Positions 23,910 through 34,814 of a stretch of DNA of 64,000 bases are shown piece by piece (the stretch's first letter is position 1; each line of letters begins with the position of its first letter). The stretch covers positions 1 through 64,000 of the forward strand of contig MCGO01000166.1 in assembly GCA_002104985.1 (NCBI GenBank). Reading direction: 5' to 3'. The notes under the pieces are model-generated. The model saw only the letters and a list, made by a program, of their open reading frames with translations. It was not told where the DNA came from and searched no databases. Source of the stretch: Rhizoclosmatium globosum. Taxonomy: Eukaryota > Chytridiomycota > Chytridiomycetes > Chytridiales > Chytriomycetaceae. The position numbers were made by a program, and so were the translations under genes.

Positions 23910-24505
23910 TCAATGAAGGCTTCTGTCGAATACAATTGACTCCTTATCAAAAGCTAACGATAATCCCCATTCATCAAATTTGACGTCTTCATTGTTCAAC
24001 ACACTATTCGGCAATGTAACTGACGCTGCATCATCTGAAGTTTCACGCGCAGGAGCTATTGTTACACTATTCAAGGCAACCTTTGAGGGAACCAATTCAA
24101 GGGCATCATCGACGGGGTCAAGAGAAGAACACCAAAGAACAACGCACTTTTCACCGCAGCTATCACGGTGACCAGAAGTAGCCTCGCATCGCAGCTCTTC
24201 AGTTCAACCACCTTGGCCGTCAGCGCCGCCGATGTTCCAAGGCCGAATTCCCCAGCACCACGGAACAGGAACACAGACAGTTGCGCTGCGACGAATCCGA
24301 TGAGAATCACTGCGTTCGCTTCATAGACTGTGCCGCCAGAATTCAAGAACCGTCTCGCTCGCGGCAACTTCGAGTGCATCAAGCGATGACTCGGCGACGG
24401 CTTTTCCGTAAGTGTCAGGGAGGAGGTACCACACAAGCTCAGTGGCCGTCTGCCCAGGCATTTGTGCTGTTTTGTTGAGCAAGCTTTTCCTGTTGAATCT
24501 GCAAA
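23910..24505 (-). pseudogene. Truncated membrane-protein gene
   Basis: Minus strand. The first recognisable exon follows an acceptor at about 24500 and reads QTATELVWYLLPDTYGKAVA, SSLDALEVAASE. After a frame change near 24330 comes a stretch with two hydrophobic segments (AVILIGFVAAQLSVFLF and LLLVTVIAAVKSALFFGVLL), then after another frame change DPVDDALELVPSKVALNSVT to a stop at 23910. The upstream exons are missing because the duplicated block beginning at about 24521 lies there. This stretch is visibly richer in G and C (24150-24480) than its surroundings. Family not recognised. Confidence 0.4.
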
Positions 24506-24605
24506 CGCGAAAATAATAATAAAGAATACAATCAATAATGTGTAAAACTTTAAAGAGATGATTTGTTCTATTAATCGCATTTATTTCTATTCTAACAAAA
24601 CATAG

Positions 24606-24779
24606 CAGTAAGGAGGGCGATCTCTTCCGGCACCGAGTAGTATGAGGGTTGCCTATTGCCAGAGCCCTCGCGGTCTATACTGGTCCCGATGTGTCGAAGC
24701 AGCAACCGAAGTTGCCCCCGTGTAAATGGACGTAGAGGAAGTCTCAGGGTCTACCAGACCATCGCCAGTAACTCCTTAC
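24606..24779 (-). ncRNA. Hairpin-ended structured element, copy 1
   Basis: 174 bp bounded by inverted GTAAGGAG / CTCCTTAC ends. On the minus strand an inner GGCGAU / AUCGCC helix extends the terminal stem, and there is a GCAAC-UUCG-GUUGC hairpin with the very stable cUUCGg loop, a GGUCU-GGU-AGACC hairpin, and an AGUAU-GAGGG / CCCUC-AUACU two-part stem. Typed as RNA on fold potential only; it could be a small terminal-inverted-repeat mobile element. Confidence 0.4.
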
Positions 24780-24859
24780 AAGCAATAAATAAAGATAAAG
24801 GTAGAGGGTTTGGTAGCTGAGGGAGAGGGAGAAACCCATAAAGAAGAAAAACTGTAACT

Positions 24860-25037
24860 CCAGTAAGGAGGGCGATCTCTTCCGGCACCGGGTAGTATGA
24901 GGGTTGCCTATTGCCAGAGCCCTCGCGGTCTATACTGGTCCCGATGTGTCGAAGCAGCAACCGAAGTTGCCCCCGTGTAAATGGACGTAGAGGAAGTCTC
25001 AGGGTCTACCAGACCATCGCCAACCACTCCTTACTGG
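24860..25037 (-). ncRNA. Hairpin-ended structured element, copy 2
   Basis: 178 bp with a perfect 11-bp terminal inverted repeat (CCAGTAAGGAG / CTCCTTACTGG). The interior is nearly identical to copy 1, 80 bases away. Confidence 0.4.
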
Positions 25038-25351
25038 ATATAAGAAGACAAGTAGTAAATATAATAGCAGACTAATGGTTTTCTTGTAGACTGATGACTG
25101 TTTGAAGCTGACGTCCAAGTGAATGTTCAGGTTGATGTCCCAAGTTGTTGACGCGTGAAGCTGTTGTCCACTGAGCCACTTTTCCTATGATAGACGTCGA
25201 ACCTGGCTATATACAGTATGTAAAGTTAGTCAGGAATCTTTGGTAGCGGAGGGAGGGTGGTACTTCCTTCGTGACAGTTTTGTTTCGAACTTTCATAATT
25301 GTCAATTGCTCATCCACACAAGTCTGTCAAATCGTCCACAACAACTAGCAA

Positions 25352-26461
25352 ATGGCACCGCGAGCAAAGAGTACCATTAACAAATTCAAAAGCGTTAAAG
25401 ATTGGAGGAAAACGCATGTCAAACACAGGTATTTATGTCTCAACTTCATCATGTTCTTCTCACCATCGTTCTCTATCGAACAGGGCAACCATCCTTCCAA
25501 AAACCATCATAAACATTTCTGAGCTTACTCGACGCTCTACTGAAGCAGTTCCTGTTTCTTTGTCTGCTGTGCTACCTATTTTAACAATGTTGGAAGTCAT
25601 TGAAGTCGAGGAGCCCATGATTACAGACAAACAGCAGGTGTGGCTGACTAAAACAGCAAACAATATCGCAAAGGAACACGAATTACTAGATTCCCGTGGA
25701 GAAAAGGTTTAAAACGCGTCGTTTCAATCTTACGCAACAACTGACACTGCCGATAGAAATGCTCCAGTACTGAGTGTACATCTGGCCTCTTCTTACTCAG
25801 TGCTCTCGCAAGCAATGAAATTTATCTTGAACCAAAGCTGCGTCAGAATGATAGTTCGTTGAGTAAACCTTTGGAGGCAGAAAATGAACACAGGGACGAC
25901 GAATGGGATGTCTCCTCAGAAGCATCTGAGTATTTGCAGTTGCAAGAAGGACTTGAATTGGAGCTTGGAAAAGGAATTGATGTACTTAGTGTCGTGAAAA
26001 CCCAGAGCCATCGTTATACATACCATGATATTTTTGGAAGTGATGAAGAGGATGAAAATGATGGGGAAGAAACCTCACAAACTTTGGATGGAATGAGCAA
26101 CGCAGTGGACGCGGTGGCTTCGGAGAGTTCCATGGTTGCTGAAGATGTACTGTCTGAAGCGACAGGATCTAATATTGACGACGACTGCTTATCTGTCATC
26201 GAATCAGACTTTTCGGACGTGTTTGACGAATTTGGAGAAATGGTTGACGTTTGTTGGAGGGATAATTCCCCTGAAACTCTTTGTGAAAACAATACGGGAG
26301 AGGAAGACGACAAAGTATGTGAAGTAGGGGATACAGCAATCTCATATCAAACTCGAGTACTTTACGACTCCTTGATGGCTAGCCGGAACCTTCCATCCAG
26401 CAAACTTCACGATGTTCAGCTAACTGAGTTTCGACGCCATATTCTTTCGTTTGTTGCTTGA
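25352..26461 (+). CDS. Acidic nuclear-type protein, unrecognised (intact copy)
   Basis: Three exons, 25352-25428, 25484-25706 and 25757-26461, 334 residues, all phases consistent. Intron 2 (25707-25756, GTTTAA...AACTGACACTGCCGATAG) removes an in-frame TAA that would otherwise look like a nonsense mutation. The N-terminus is basic (MAPRAKSTINKFKSVKDWRK), the middle strongly acidic (FGSDEEDENDGEE near residue 190), and the C-terminus is a non-acidic tail (YQTRVLYDSLMASRNLPSS...). No domain recognised; a nuclear, chromatin- or ribosome-linked role would fit the charge pattern but is a guess. Duplicated at 61238-62342. Confidence 0.65.
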
Positions 26462-26911
26462 TTGATTTCTTTATAAGTGGAATAAATCTGATATCCTTTT
26501 CGCCCCTGACAAAGTCTGAATGACAACCACTGAGCCAAACACTACTGCTACCAGTATCAACGCAACGTGCCTATACGTCTACAAAAGCACATCAAAAAAG
26601 TAAGGTGCATATTGAAGTTGCGTTTTGCGCCCAATCTGACACATTACAGAGCTTGTAATAAGACAAACAACAACCAAATACGTTGCAACTGAGGCTTGAA
26701 GATTGCAACAGCAGTACCTCCACTTTTAGTGTCTGCCAGTATTCTATATCATGAATGTGTTGCATGTAATTATTTGGCTACAATATCAAGAGAATCGCTG
26801 AACTGGACCATGGTTCTGATTTTGCACACAGCAGATAGATTTATTTCATGAAGGAGGTTTAAAGAAATAAGAAAAATGAATTAACTCCAATGCTCGCATC
26901 TGGCTCCGCGA
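26462..26911. other. Intergenic between convergent genes
   Basis: Contains a GGAATAAATC polyadenylation-like signal just after the stop of the acidic protein (about 26478) and nothing else I can support. Confidence 0.4.
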
Positions 26912-27344
26912 TTACCAACTGGCCTTTCGCCACGATCTCAAAATTTCCTCCGCTGCAGCCACCATCGCATGGTTCTGCTCAATTTCAACCAGTCGGCGTT
27001 CACCTTGAATCTTCCAACCCTGCAACACCGCAGTTTCCTCTGTCAGTTCAGCGACTCTCGCACCAAGGACTTGTACTTGTAATTCTTGGGTTTCCAAACG
27101 CAAATTGAAGTCAATTTGGGCATTAATTGCCTGGGCTCGGAGGTCTGCATTCTCGGCTCGCATCTCACTATTTTCAGCACGAATCTCTACATTTTCGGCT
27201 CTTAATTCTGAGATCTGGTAGCCTTGAGTGGACATCATTCTCTTGAGATCTGCAATATCCTGCTCAACTGGGCTAAGGATTCTATACCGAGAAGTTAGAA
27301 ATTGTTCTGTAGTTATAATCACTGGCTTACCTTCTCGGTTTCAT
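26912..27344 (-). CDS. Small coiled-coil protein
   Basis: Minus strand, exon 1 at 27331-27344 (ATGAAACCGAGAAG), a 49-nt intron 27282-27330 (GTAAGC...TTTCTAACTTCTCGGTATAG), and exon 2 at 26912-27281; 127 residues starting MKPRRILSPVEQDIADLK. From about residue 15 it is a continuous heptad-patterned helix with the regular series ELRAENVEIRAENSEMRAEN. Such proteins usually dimerise; the partner is unknown. A near-duplicate of exon 1 with the same donor lies 86 bp upstream (27417-27430, ATGGAACCGAAAAG), giving a possible alternative start MEPKR. The gene is divergent from the small gene at 27459. Confidence 0.65.
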
Positions 27345-27458
27345 TTTTTTACTAAGGTGGGTGGAGTAGGGCAAACTAGTAATGGATTGAGATGTTAGTT
27401 ATAATCACTGGCTTACCTTTTCGGTTCCATGTTACTAGTAGTGGATTGAGATGTAACA

Positions 27459-27913
27459 ATGGCTTCAACAGAGCTCGAAGAAATTTTGTCTGGCGTAAAT
27501 CCCGTTGGTTTTGCGAATGGTGGGATAGTAACAGATTCTTGGACTCTTGGGACATCACACTCAACAGATCTATTCAAACGTATGAGTCAACTTGATAACG
27601 TAACAACGTAATAAAGAGAGAACTTTACCCTGTAGATAAAGTAGTATGGTCTGACTCTGACGAACTTGCACAAACGGAATATCTCACTGGCTTCATTTGC
27701 GGCTCAACAATTAACAGTTCTGGAATATTTGGAGTTTCACAAGCAACCGACCTATTTATTATAATATGTGTAAGTTCAACGTGACAGCAGGATGTAAAAA
27801 ACGTACAGCGATGCAAAAATATGGTCTTTGATCAACGAACTTTGTTCTACTGTATGCTCATTTGGCGCAAATTTGGGAGTGTCTTCATGTGGGTTGATGT
27901 TGATGGAGCTTAA
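27459..27913 (+). CDS. Small unrecognised protein, divergent partner of the coiled-coil gene
   Basis: Exons 27459-27579, 27636-27769 and 27809-27913 give 119 residues (MASTELEEILSGVNPVGFAN...). Introns are 56 nt (GTATGA...CCCTGTAG) and 39 nt (GTAAGT...ACGTACAG). The middle exon reads VVWSDSDELAQTEYLTGFIC and the last is hydrophobic/aromatic (LFYCMLIWRKFGSVFMWV), possibly a membrane-associated tail. The start lies only 28 bases from the alternative first exon of the coiled-coil gene, so both share a bidirectional promoter. Preserved in the second block at 63347-63801. Confidence 0.5.
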
Positions 27914-28130
27914 AGGTTGGAACAACATGAGACTTCGATTATGCAGATAAATAATGGAAGCAATCACCTCATAGAAATAGCTTGTTGGTCGTTGCCCCTG
28001 TTGGATAATAGGGAAGGGGTTGTAGTTGGGCGTTCAGCAGATGCTGTGTTTGGCATTTTTGGTGGAAGATTAATGAGGGAAAGATTGATGGGGGAAACAC
28101 GAATCCTTTGTCCAACTTTCACGTGATATA

Positions 28131-29280
28131 GCTTTGTTTAATTCTGGGGAAAAATAAGTACGTCCAGCTAGCATACTGGCAGCAAATGGAGGAGCGTTAC
28201 GGCAAGAGTGCACTATGGAAGCAAAAGATTGAGCAGACTCAATGCGAACGGTCAAGGTGAATCATTACCTATGCATTATTGATTTGTGAGGACAGAGTTG
28301 ATACGAAGTGAGTTGCGTGCAAAAGCGTGAATTTGAGTAGGACCAGTGGAGTGAGAACAATCGAAACGACACAGTCCTCCACCCCGGCCCTATTCCCAAT
28401 TGACGTTCTCTCCTTCCTTCCACCAACCATTGAATTGATTCCGGGCTGAAGTCGGTCGATTTGGAATACATTTCAGGTTGTTATGACCAAGATGGGTGTC
28501 ATAACAAACTGGAATATGGACTGAATCGACTGAAGTCAGGTATCATTCAAATCGGTAGGTGTCGGAGGGAAAGGGGATGGAAACGAGAAGTTGATTGGAG
28601 GTCCGGGTCGTGTTATACGATGATCTGGTGAGTTGGGAAGAAGTGGTCATATAAAAATGAGGAGAAAAAATTTTCAAATTACCAACGAGATGAGACACAA
28701 CCCAGACACACTTCAATCGATGATCGGATTTGTAATTGACTCTTCTGACAGAACATGATGGATTCCAACCTGCCGGCACTATCACCGGCACTATCACGAC
28801 TGGCGCAACTAATGGCATTTGAAGAAGCATCGTACGTAAGAAGCGTCTTGGTACAATATCGCATATGCCGGAATTCAGGCTGTACGGTGGTCATGAGTTT
28901 CAAATAATAGCACGAATCAATCTTTGGACGCCATCAGCACGTCGCTAAAGAAGCAGAATACAATCCAGATGATAATCTGATATAATTGATGCAAGGTGTG
29001 GACTAATATCAAGTGCATCCGACTTTCTATCGACTAAAATACATTGATCCGGTGCTATTGAAGCGTTTGGGGTTGAAGAAAGGGATGGACGCGAGGGAAT
29101 CTGAAGCACCAATCAACGTTACTGAATCAAAAGCTTCGTTTGGTAGTATCATTTAAACCAACGTCGATTGAAGTTTGTTTATATAGTTTGAATTGATGGG
29201 TAGCAGTCCTAATCAACAATAATCAGTATCACAGTGTCATCAATATACCTGAATTCACCTCGCCTTTTTGTTTGAATTTT
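28131..29280. other. Unassigned region with minus-strand exon-like frames
   Basis: On the minus strand a frame at about 28440-28280 (MVGGRKERTSIGNRAGVEDC... then a hydrophobic run VLTPLVLLKFTLLHATHF) and another at 28903-28680 (MKLMTTVQPEFRH..., DSAGDSAGRLESIMF) look protein-like and are followed by GTAAT donors, but I cannot connect them. No family seen. 28950-29280 holds nothing I recognise. Confidence 0.3.
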
Positions 29281-29289
29281 CTTCAGGAG

Positions 29290-29665
29290 TTAATGCAGCC
29301 TGAACTTGTTTTCTGTTTTGTATGTTCTTTGAATCGCCTCCAATTTCCAATTTTGATTGAGTCCACACCACCGCGGCATCCCACCACTCCATTCAAGTGC
29401 ATTCTGCAAGGTCCAACGAGATTGATTGGGGTTTTTGAAGCAGGCACAACATGTTTCTTTTGACGGGGGTGTGGATATCTCCAAAGTTAAAGCGACTGGT
29501 GATTCGCGACGACGTAGCTCCAAAGGCAACGGTGGCAGTTTCCTTCCAGATACGATTCGATTCAACTGGATTCTTGACTGACTGTGTTCCGGAGTTTCGG
29601 GCGACAGCTTCGAATGCGACTCGAACTTTGACATTGCTTTGGAAGTCCCTGCAGCCACACCTCAA
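29290..29665 (-). pseudogene. Unrecognised protein, family C member 2
   Basis: Close copy of 12187-12570. Small indels (for example in the SNVKVRVAF region and near KETCCACF) split the frame into two overlapping pieces on the minus strand, whereas member 1 is a single frame. It sits at the left end of the duplicated block 29282-31000. Confidence 0.4.
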
Positions 29666-30290
29666 CTGTGTCCAGTGGCCAACACTAATGCGTCCATTGC
29701 AATTGGAGATGAATTGCTTACTGAGAGCTTATGCCTTCAGCGACGAAACGGTACCATTTTCCTCCCATCCAACTGACCCAACCGTCAACACATCGCCACT
29801 GCAAGAAAGGTGTTACTAGTACTTGGCTCGAATTGAACTTACCTTACAACAAATACGACAAAGGAAGAACAGTCAACGGTACCATGTTCCTCTTCCAAAA
29901 CGAAGACATTCGTGCTAGTCCTTGAATCCAAACGTGTTCCAATACTATCAATTTCATACCAGTACCTTTAATTACCAGTACAAATATTCGAAATTCTTGA
30001 GTATCCGGTAAATTACGTTCACAGTCTTTCATTCGTCTAAATCATCAAAATCAGTTGAGTAATTGATTGTTGAAATAGATTCCGCTGCAGTGCATTTCGT
30101 AAAAACAATACTAGAACTCTCGGCAATCAACTCTACAAAGTGCGATTTTGATCGAATTTGACATTTCTGATGATTTTGGTTTTGCTGTTGCAGTGCTACG
30201 AGATTTTTGCTTGTAGATTACCGCGATTCGTGGGCGGTACACTTTTGAGAGGTTATTTGCGAACTCAAGATTTAGACGTTGATGAGTCTT
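29666..30290. repeat. Flank of the duplicated block
   Basis: Matches 12571-13069. It carries an extra roughly 150-bp insertion (about 29965-30105) relative to the first copy. No gene supported. Confidence 0.4.
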
Positions 30291-31995
30291 AAAGAAACTG
30301 AGGTATTGAGTTGCCGAGCCGAGGCAATTTTGGTGATGGAAAGATGGCGGTCATGTTATTATTCCTTGAAACTACTCAGTATGCACGAGAAACTTTCTGG
30401 ATGTAATTGATGAGCGTGGCGCGTTTCGAATCTGTGGAATGCGGCTGGATGAGAGTTGGCTTGATCGAGTGGCTGAGCGAATGTCGTTGGAACTTCAGTT
30501 CAAGGAGATGGTGTGGTTGGCTGTAGCATATGTATGCATATGCGTTGATATAAGTGAGTAGAATGCAGTGAAATGAGGAAGAGGAATCGCGGAATGAGAG
30601 AGTTGTGGGTAGATGACTGGATGCGAATGAAGGAGGACTCGCGTGTCAGTGTCCCCCAACTGGCTGAATGCATTTTGGTATAGTAATTGGGGCTGTAACT
30701 CTGGTGGGTGTAGTTTGGCTGGTGGTTTCGCGAGGGTGAGTGGTGTCGTGTCCGAGCTTTCTTTCTTGCGTTTCATTCGATTGATTCGCGAATATTCCTC
30801 AAAATAAATAAAACGTATGCAACGTGTTTCAATGAAATTAAACGAATGAGTATATGTATTTGATGTAAAGGGACTACACAAAGAGGGGATTACAGATAAT
30901 TGAACGTTAGAGGTAATTGAAGGAAGAAATAATTGGACAGCACATCATTTCGATTCCATCGTTTCGTGCGCGTGCTATTATACTTCTCACGTTGAAACTT
31001 CTTTTGAATAGTTGATGGAAACAATACCATCCACCCTATCGCAACTGCCACCACCTTCACAACCCACCACGGACATACGTTCTTACCGCCAATGTGAATT
31101 CAGCAAGTCCCTTTGACCCAATGCCCTCCTTGGTTATGTGCAATCTGGCTGTCAAACACAATTCGAGACACAGTGAAGGTAACCACATTCTTGCTTCCGT
31201 TCCATTCTTGTTAGAGACGATAGATCTCTTCTACCAGAGAACCTTTTTCGCGTGTCTGGCTCTCTGGAAGGATGCTGATGGAAAACACTGAGCTCTCCCT
31301 CCCCTTCTCTCCTCTCTCCTCTTACACACCGTCTAACCAATAGTTCCACTCCTTAGAAGAACCCCGATTCATCGTATTATCGAATCAAAGACAATGGAAC
31401 AACCCGAACACAACCAACCGCGGGCCATCTGAGTGGGCCTTCGTTCCAACAGCAAGAGAATGAAGAGTTTACGTGGACTTTGAATCCACCCTCAGCAATC
31501 CACCATCGTCTATTCCCTGTGACTCAAATCCAATACCGATTGTGTTCTATATTTCGAAACTCGCGATAAAATAGACCCCCTTCTTCAGCGTTGCCAATTG
31601 CCGCACTTCAGTATTCATCTCTCCACAATTTTCTTCCTCCTTACTTCAATCTTTACGCGTGACTCAAGTGTACCAACATCATACGCGTTTTATTTGCGCG
31701 AGAGTCATCTTGTTCCAGGATTAAATACTTGAAAGCTCTCTCTGTTGGCGTCGCACAACTCGAAATCGTGAAATCGTTATAGAAAGTGAGTACCCCGCCA
31801 TTCGTATTTCCCTTAAATGCAACGTATATGGAGGATGGACTGAATCGGTTGATTGATGGCTTTGTGGGCAACTCTCCTTGTCAACAAAACAAAGCTGGTG
31901 CATTCAACCCTTCGGTTTTGCTTTTATTTCAACACTTTCGCTTTCTGCGACATTCTTCATATCTAATCGATTTTTTGATAGGCGACGATTTCTTT
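30291..31995. repeat. Upstream cassette, copy 3
   Basis: Same layout as 3690-5535 and nearly identical from about 31030 on. The MEDGLNRL block is at about 31830. Leads into family A copy 7. Confidence 0.5.
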
Positions 31996-31999
31996 GTAA

Positions 32000-33200
32000 T
32001 TTTACCGAATATGAGCCGGCCAGCCACACGTCTCTCGCCCATTTCATCCTTGTCATCAAAATGGTCCCTCTCGTCCCTGTCCCTTCCCCTTCCCTCAATC
32101 CCTCAACAACACCACCAACACCACAACACCACCAACCACCAAAGACGAAAAACTTCGCCGCCCTCTTCCTCGCGGCCCTCAAGCAAGTCTCTGAACAACT
32201 TGATTCAATCCACAAACCAGACAAACCAGACGACTTTGACGCGTGAAAAAGCTGTCCAAACATTTGCGATAAATTCTTGGACGATGATCCAGAGTACTCG
32301 TCGTCAGTGCTTTCTCCAAAGCTTCCGTTGAACCCTTCGTTTGCTACTTCGTTATTCCCAACAAACCCATCTCAAACTACATGTGCCCGACCTCAACCAT
32401 CCACTATTCCACTCGACGAAGCCGGCTTGTTTATACTTTCAGCATTCGGTCCTCATGGTTCTCGGACTGTCTCGCATACTGCTTCAACTTCAACCATAGA
32501 GTACTCGTCGAGAGCGCTTTCTCCAAAGATTCCATGGAACTCTTCTTTCGCTACTTTGTTATTCTCAACAAACCCACCTCAAACCACATCCGCCTGTCCT
32601 ACTGCTTCAATGTACAGCCCTCTGTCATCTACTATTCCACTCAACGAAGCCGGCCTGTTTACGTCAAGTCAGCGCCGTCAAATGGAACTTCTACTTGCAC
32701 TGTTGCTTCAACCTCTCATATCTACATCTACTTCTAAATCTGCACGGTCATACTTTGACAAACAATCATCCCTTCGAGACATCAATCCATCTCATCTGCT
32801 GCATATTCTTTGGACGTCTGTCGCAGACTTTGGCGCGAATATTCGACGCGCTCTTGCGGAACAGTTGACTTAGTTTCATCCCTGTCAGTTGTTCACAAAA
32901 CCCAATTCAAATGCTGAAAAGAATGCTCCAACTTCTTTGTCTGTCGTAACAAACACTCGAAGTGCTACTACGTTGGTTCAAAGTGACGGGGAGGAGGGAA
33001 GCCGTAATGATGGGATGGAAGTTTATGATGTTGGAAGTGTTGACGTTGAGTGATTACGCAGGGAAAGAAGAAAAAACGAATTGTTGAGGAAGGGAAGGAG
33101 TGTTGAGTTGTTACGAGGTATGGTGAATGAGCGTCACAAAGAGCTTTTACAGCCTTCAAAAGCGTTGTAGCAGGAGTTAAGGAAGACTGGTGGTCAGAAG
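32000..33200 (+). pseudogene. Family A copy 7
   Basis: Twin of copy 3. The frame 32277-32873 is open for 198 codons from DDDPEYSSSVLSPKLP through two copies of the 'LSPKIPWNSSFATLLF' block, the short Ser/Thr tract, and the 'ADFGANIRRALAEQL' block, where it meets TAG. This is the longest uninterrupted stretch of the family's middle region and fixes the consensus frame. The acidic and Lys parts that follow (to about 33110) are frameshifted. Confidence 0.5.
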
Positions 33201-33325
33201 AAGGGTGTTGAGACGAGAGTGTTCGTGAGTTGGTTTGCTTTTTTAAGGCGGGTTTACTCAATTTACGATTTACAGCACTCCCCTTACGCGTACTATCATT
33301 TAATATATACTGAACTCAAAGCTGA
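33201..33325 (+). repeat. Exon-intron module (single)
   Basis: GTGAGTTGGTTTGC donor near 33225, CTCAATTTACGATTTACAG acceptor near 33275, then an exon that continues in frame as TELKAEVGAGIRRVIAEQ into the next family A copy. This shows that modules can be joined to family A exons. Confidence 0.5.
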
Positions 33326-34810
33326 AGTTGGAGCGGGTATTCGGAGAGTAATAGCTGAACAACATGACCCAAAAAGTCGAAAGCAAAATCAACACAGACG
33401 ATTCGTCTTCCTCCTAGGACTCCTCGGACTCTGTCAATGATCCAGCATATTTGTCGGTTCTACCGGCAAAGATTCCATGAAAGGTTTTATTCGCTACTTC
33501 CTTATTCCCAACAAGCCCACCCCAAACTGCACCCACCATTCATGCAGCAGCAATGCCCGACTCTCTACTATTCCACTCAACAAAACCGGCGTGTTTATGT
33601 GTTCGGAACTCGGCCCTCATTGTTCTCGGGCTGTCTCGCATGCTCCTTCCACTGCAACCGCCACTCAAACTCAAGAAGCTCAACCAATCAAATCAACAGC
33701 AACAACTGAAACTTCTTCTTATTTCACAAACAGTCGTCCGTCCCAGACATCAAAACCTTGCATCTATTGCATATTCCGTTGACGTCCGTTGACGACTTAA
33801 GCGCGAATATTTGACGCGCTATCGCGAAACTGTTGGCTCAGTTTCATCCCTGCCAGTCGTTCACAAAATCCCACTTCCAATGCTGAAAGGATGCGCCAAC
33901 GTCGTTGCTACAGCATTGGTTGAAAGTGGTGGGAGGAGGGAAGAGGTGATGATGGGATGGAGGTTGATGATATTGGAAGTGTTCACGTATGATGTCGGAA
34001 GTGTTGACGTAGGTGTGACTGCGGAGGGAAATAAGAAGAAGAAAAAAGAAGAAGGTTGCGTTCCATGGTGTTGAAGAGGCAAGTGTGGAGGCGACTTCCG
34101 AGAAGGTTCGTGGTCGTTGAGATGGATCATCGAGAGCTCAAATAGTTGACGTCGATGCTTTCAAGGATCTGAATGTGGATGTATCCTTGAGCAAAGCTCT
34201 AAATTTGAATCTGCGGTCGGAGTCACCTGCAGAAAGTATCAAAGTCGCGTTCGTCTCGGATCGAGAAGCAGAATCTATTCCGGATATCCAACGCATACTG
34301 ATTTGCTCTGTTGTCCTTGTCTCAGCATACTCTTGATACCAAGGTGGGCTCTTTCGTTGCATTTGCTTCGGAAAATGTACTGAAATAACAAGCAGAAAAC
34401 CTAACGCCATTCTCACCAACTGTTGCCCCTATAATTGCATCTCATCAAAACACCAGCATTTCGGAACGGCCTCAAAGCAATTATGAATGAAATAACTCCA
34501 TTGTATCAACCGCTACAGCCGAGCATTTTCATTGGATTTCACCGATATTTGATCTGTTGGCTCAAGTTGTGTCTTTTTGGAATCTGCGGTTCTTGCTCTT
34601 TGGATGGAATGCAAAGGTTTCACCGTAAATGAAAAATTCAGGAAGGTGATCAAGCAGACGGTAGATGGATTTTGCTGGTTGCACGTTGGGACGTGTCGAG
34701 AGTTGAACGAGTTTGTTGTAGGTGTTTCCTTGAGCTTCCAATTTAGATTAACAAAATTACCTTCGTTCCGAGCAGCTCATTATCTTTTCAAAGTTCTGTT
34801 TCTCTAAAGT
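33326..34810 (+). pseudogene. Family A copy 8
   Basis: Twin of copy 4 but longer. Frames 33437-33709 and 33477-33782 cover the Ser/Pro and Thr-rich parts; 33811-34074 ends in the Lys patch (GNKKKKKEEG), where a base has been lost relative to copy 5. The intron (GTGGGCTCTTTCG...AAGCAG, about 34343-34395) is recognisable. The C-terminal half (to about 34806) keeps a 76-codon frame (34577-34807) but lacks the GGFGIPVL part seen in copy 1. Confidence 0.5.
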
Positions 34811-34814
34811 ATCA

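Larger units (their letters stand above)
24521..28130. repeat. 3.6-kb duplicated block, copy 1
   Basis: Matches 60410 to the right end of the window at an offset of 35,888-35,893 bases with only scattered substitutions and small indels. It carries two hairpin-ended elements and three genes. The left boundary is sharp at AAGAATACAATCAATAATG; the right boundary lies beyond the window for copy 2. Confidence 0.85.

Noticed and set aside
24071..24580. 169-codon minus frame beginning with a signal-peptide-like hydrophobic run
   Set aside because: Its first 20 codons belong to the duplicated 3.6-kb block that abuts the gene, so the apparent signal peptide is a junction artefact.
24751..24960. Small minus-strand protein frame across the hairpin-ended element (also at 60638-60847)
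   Set aside because: It runs across the spacer between two structured elements; conservation follows from the recent duplication of the block.
25680..25720. Nonsense mutation (TAA) in the acidic-protein gene
   Set aside because: The TAA lies inside a good 50-nt intron (GTTTAA...CTGACACTGCCGATAG) and the exons on either side join in phase.
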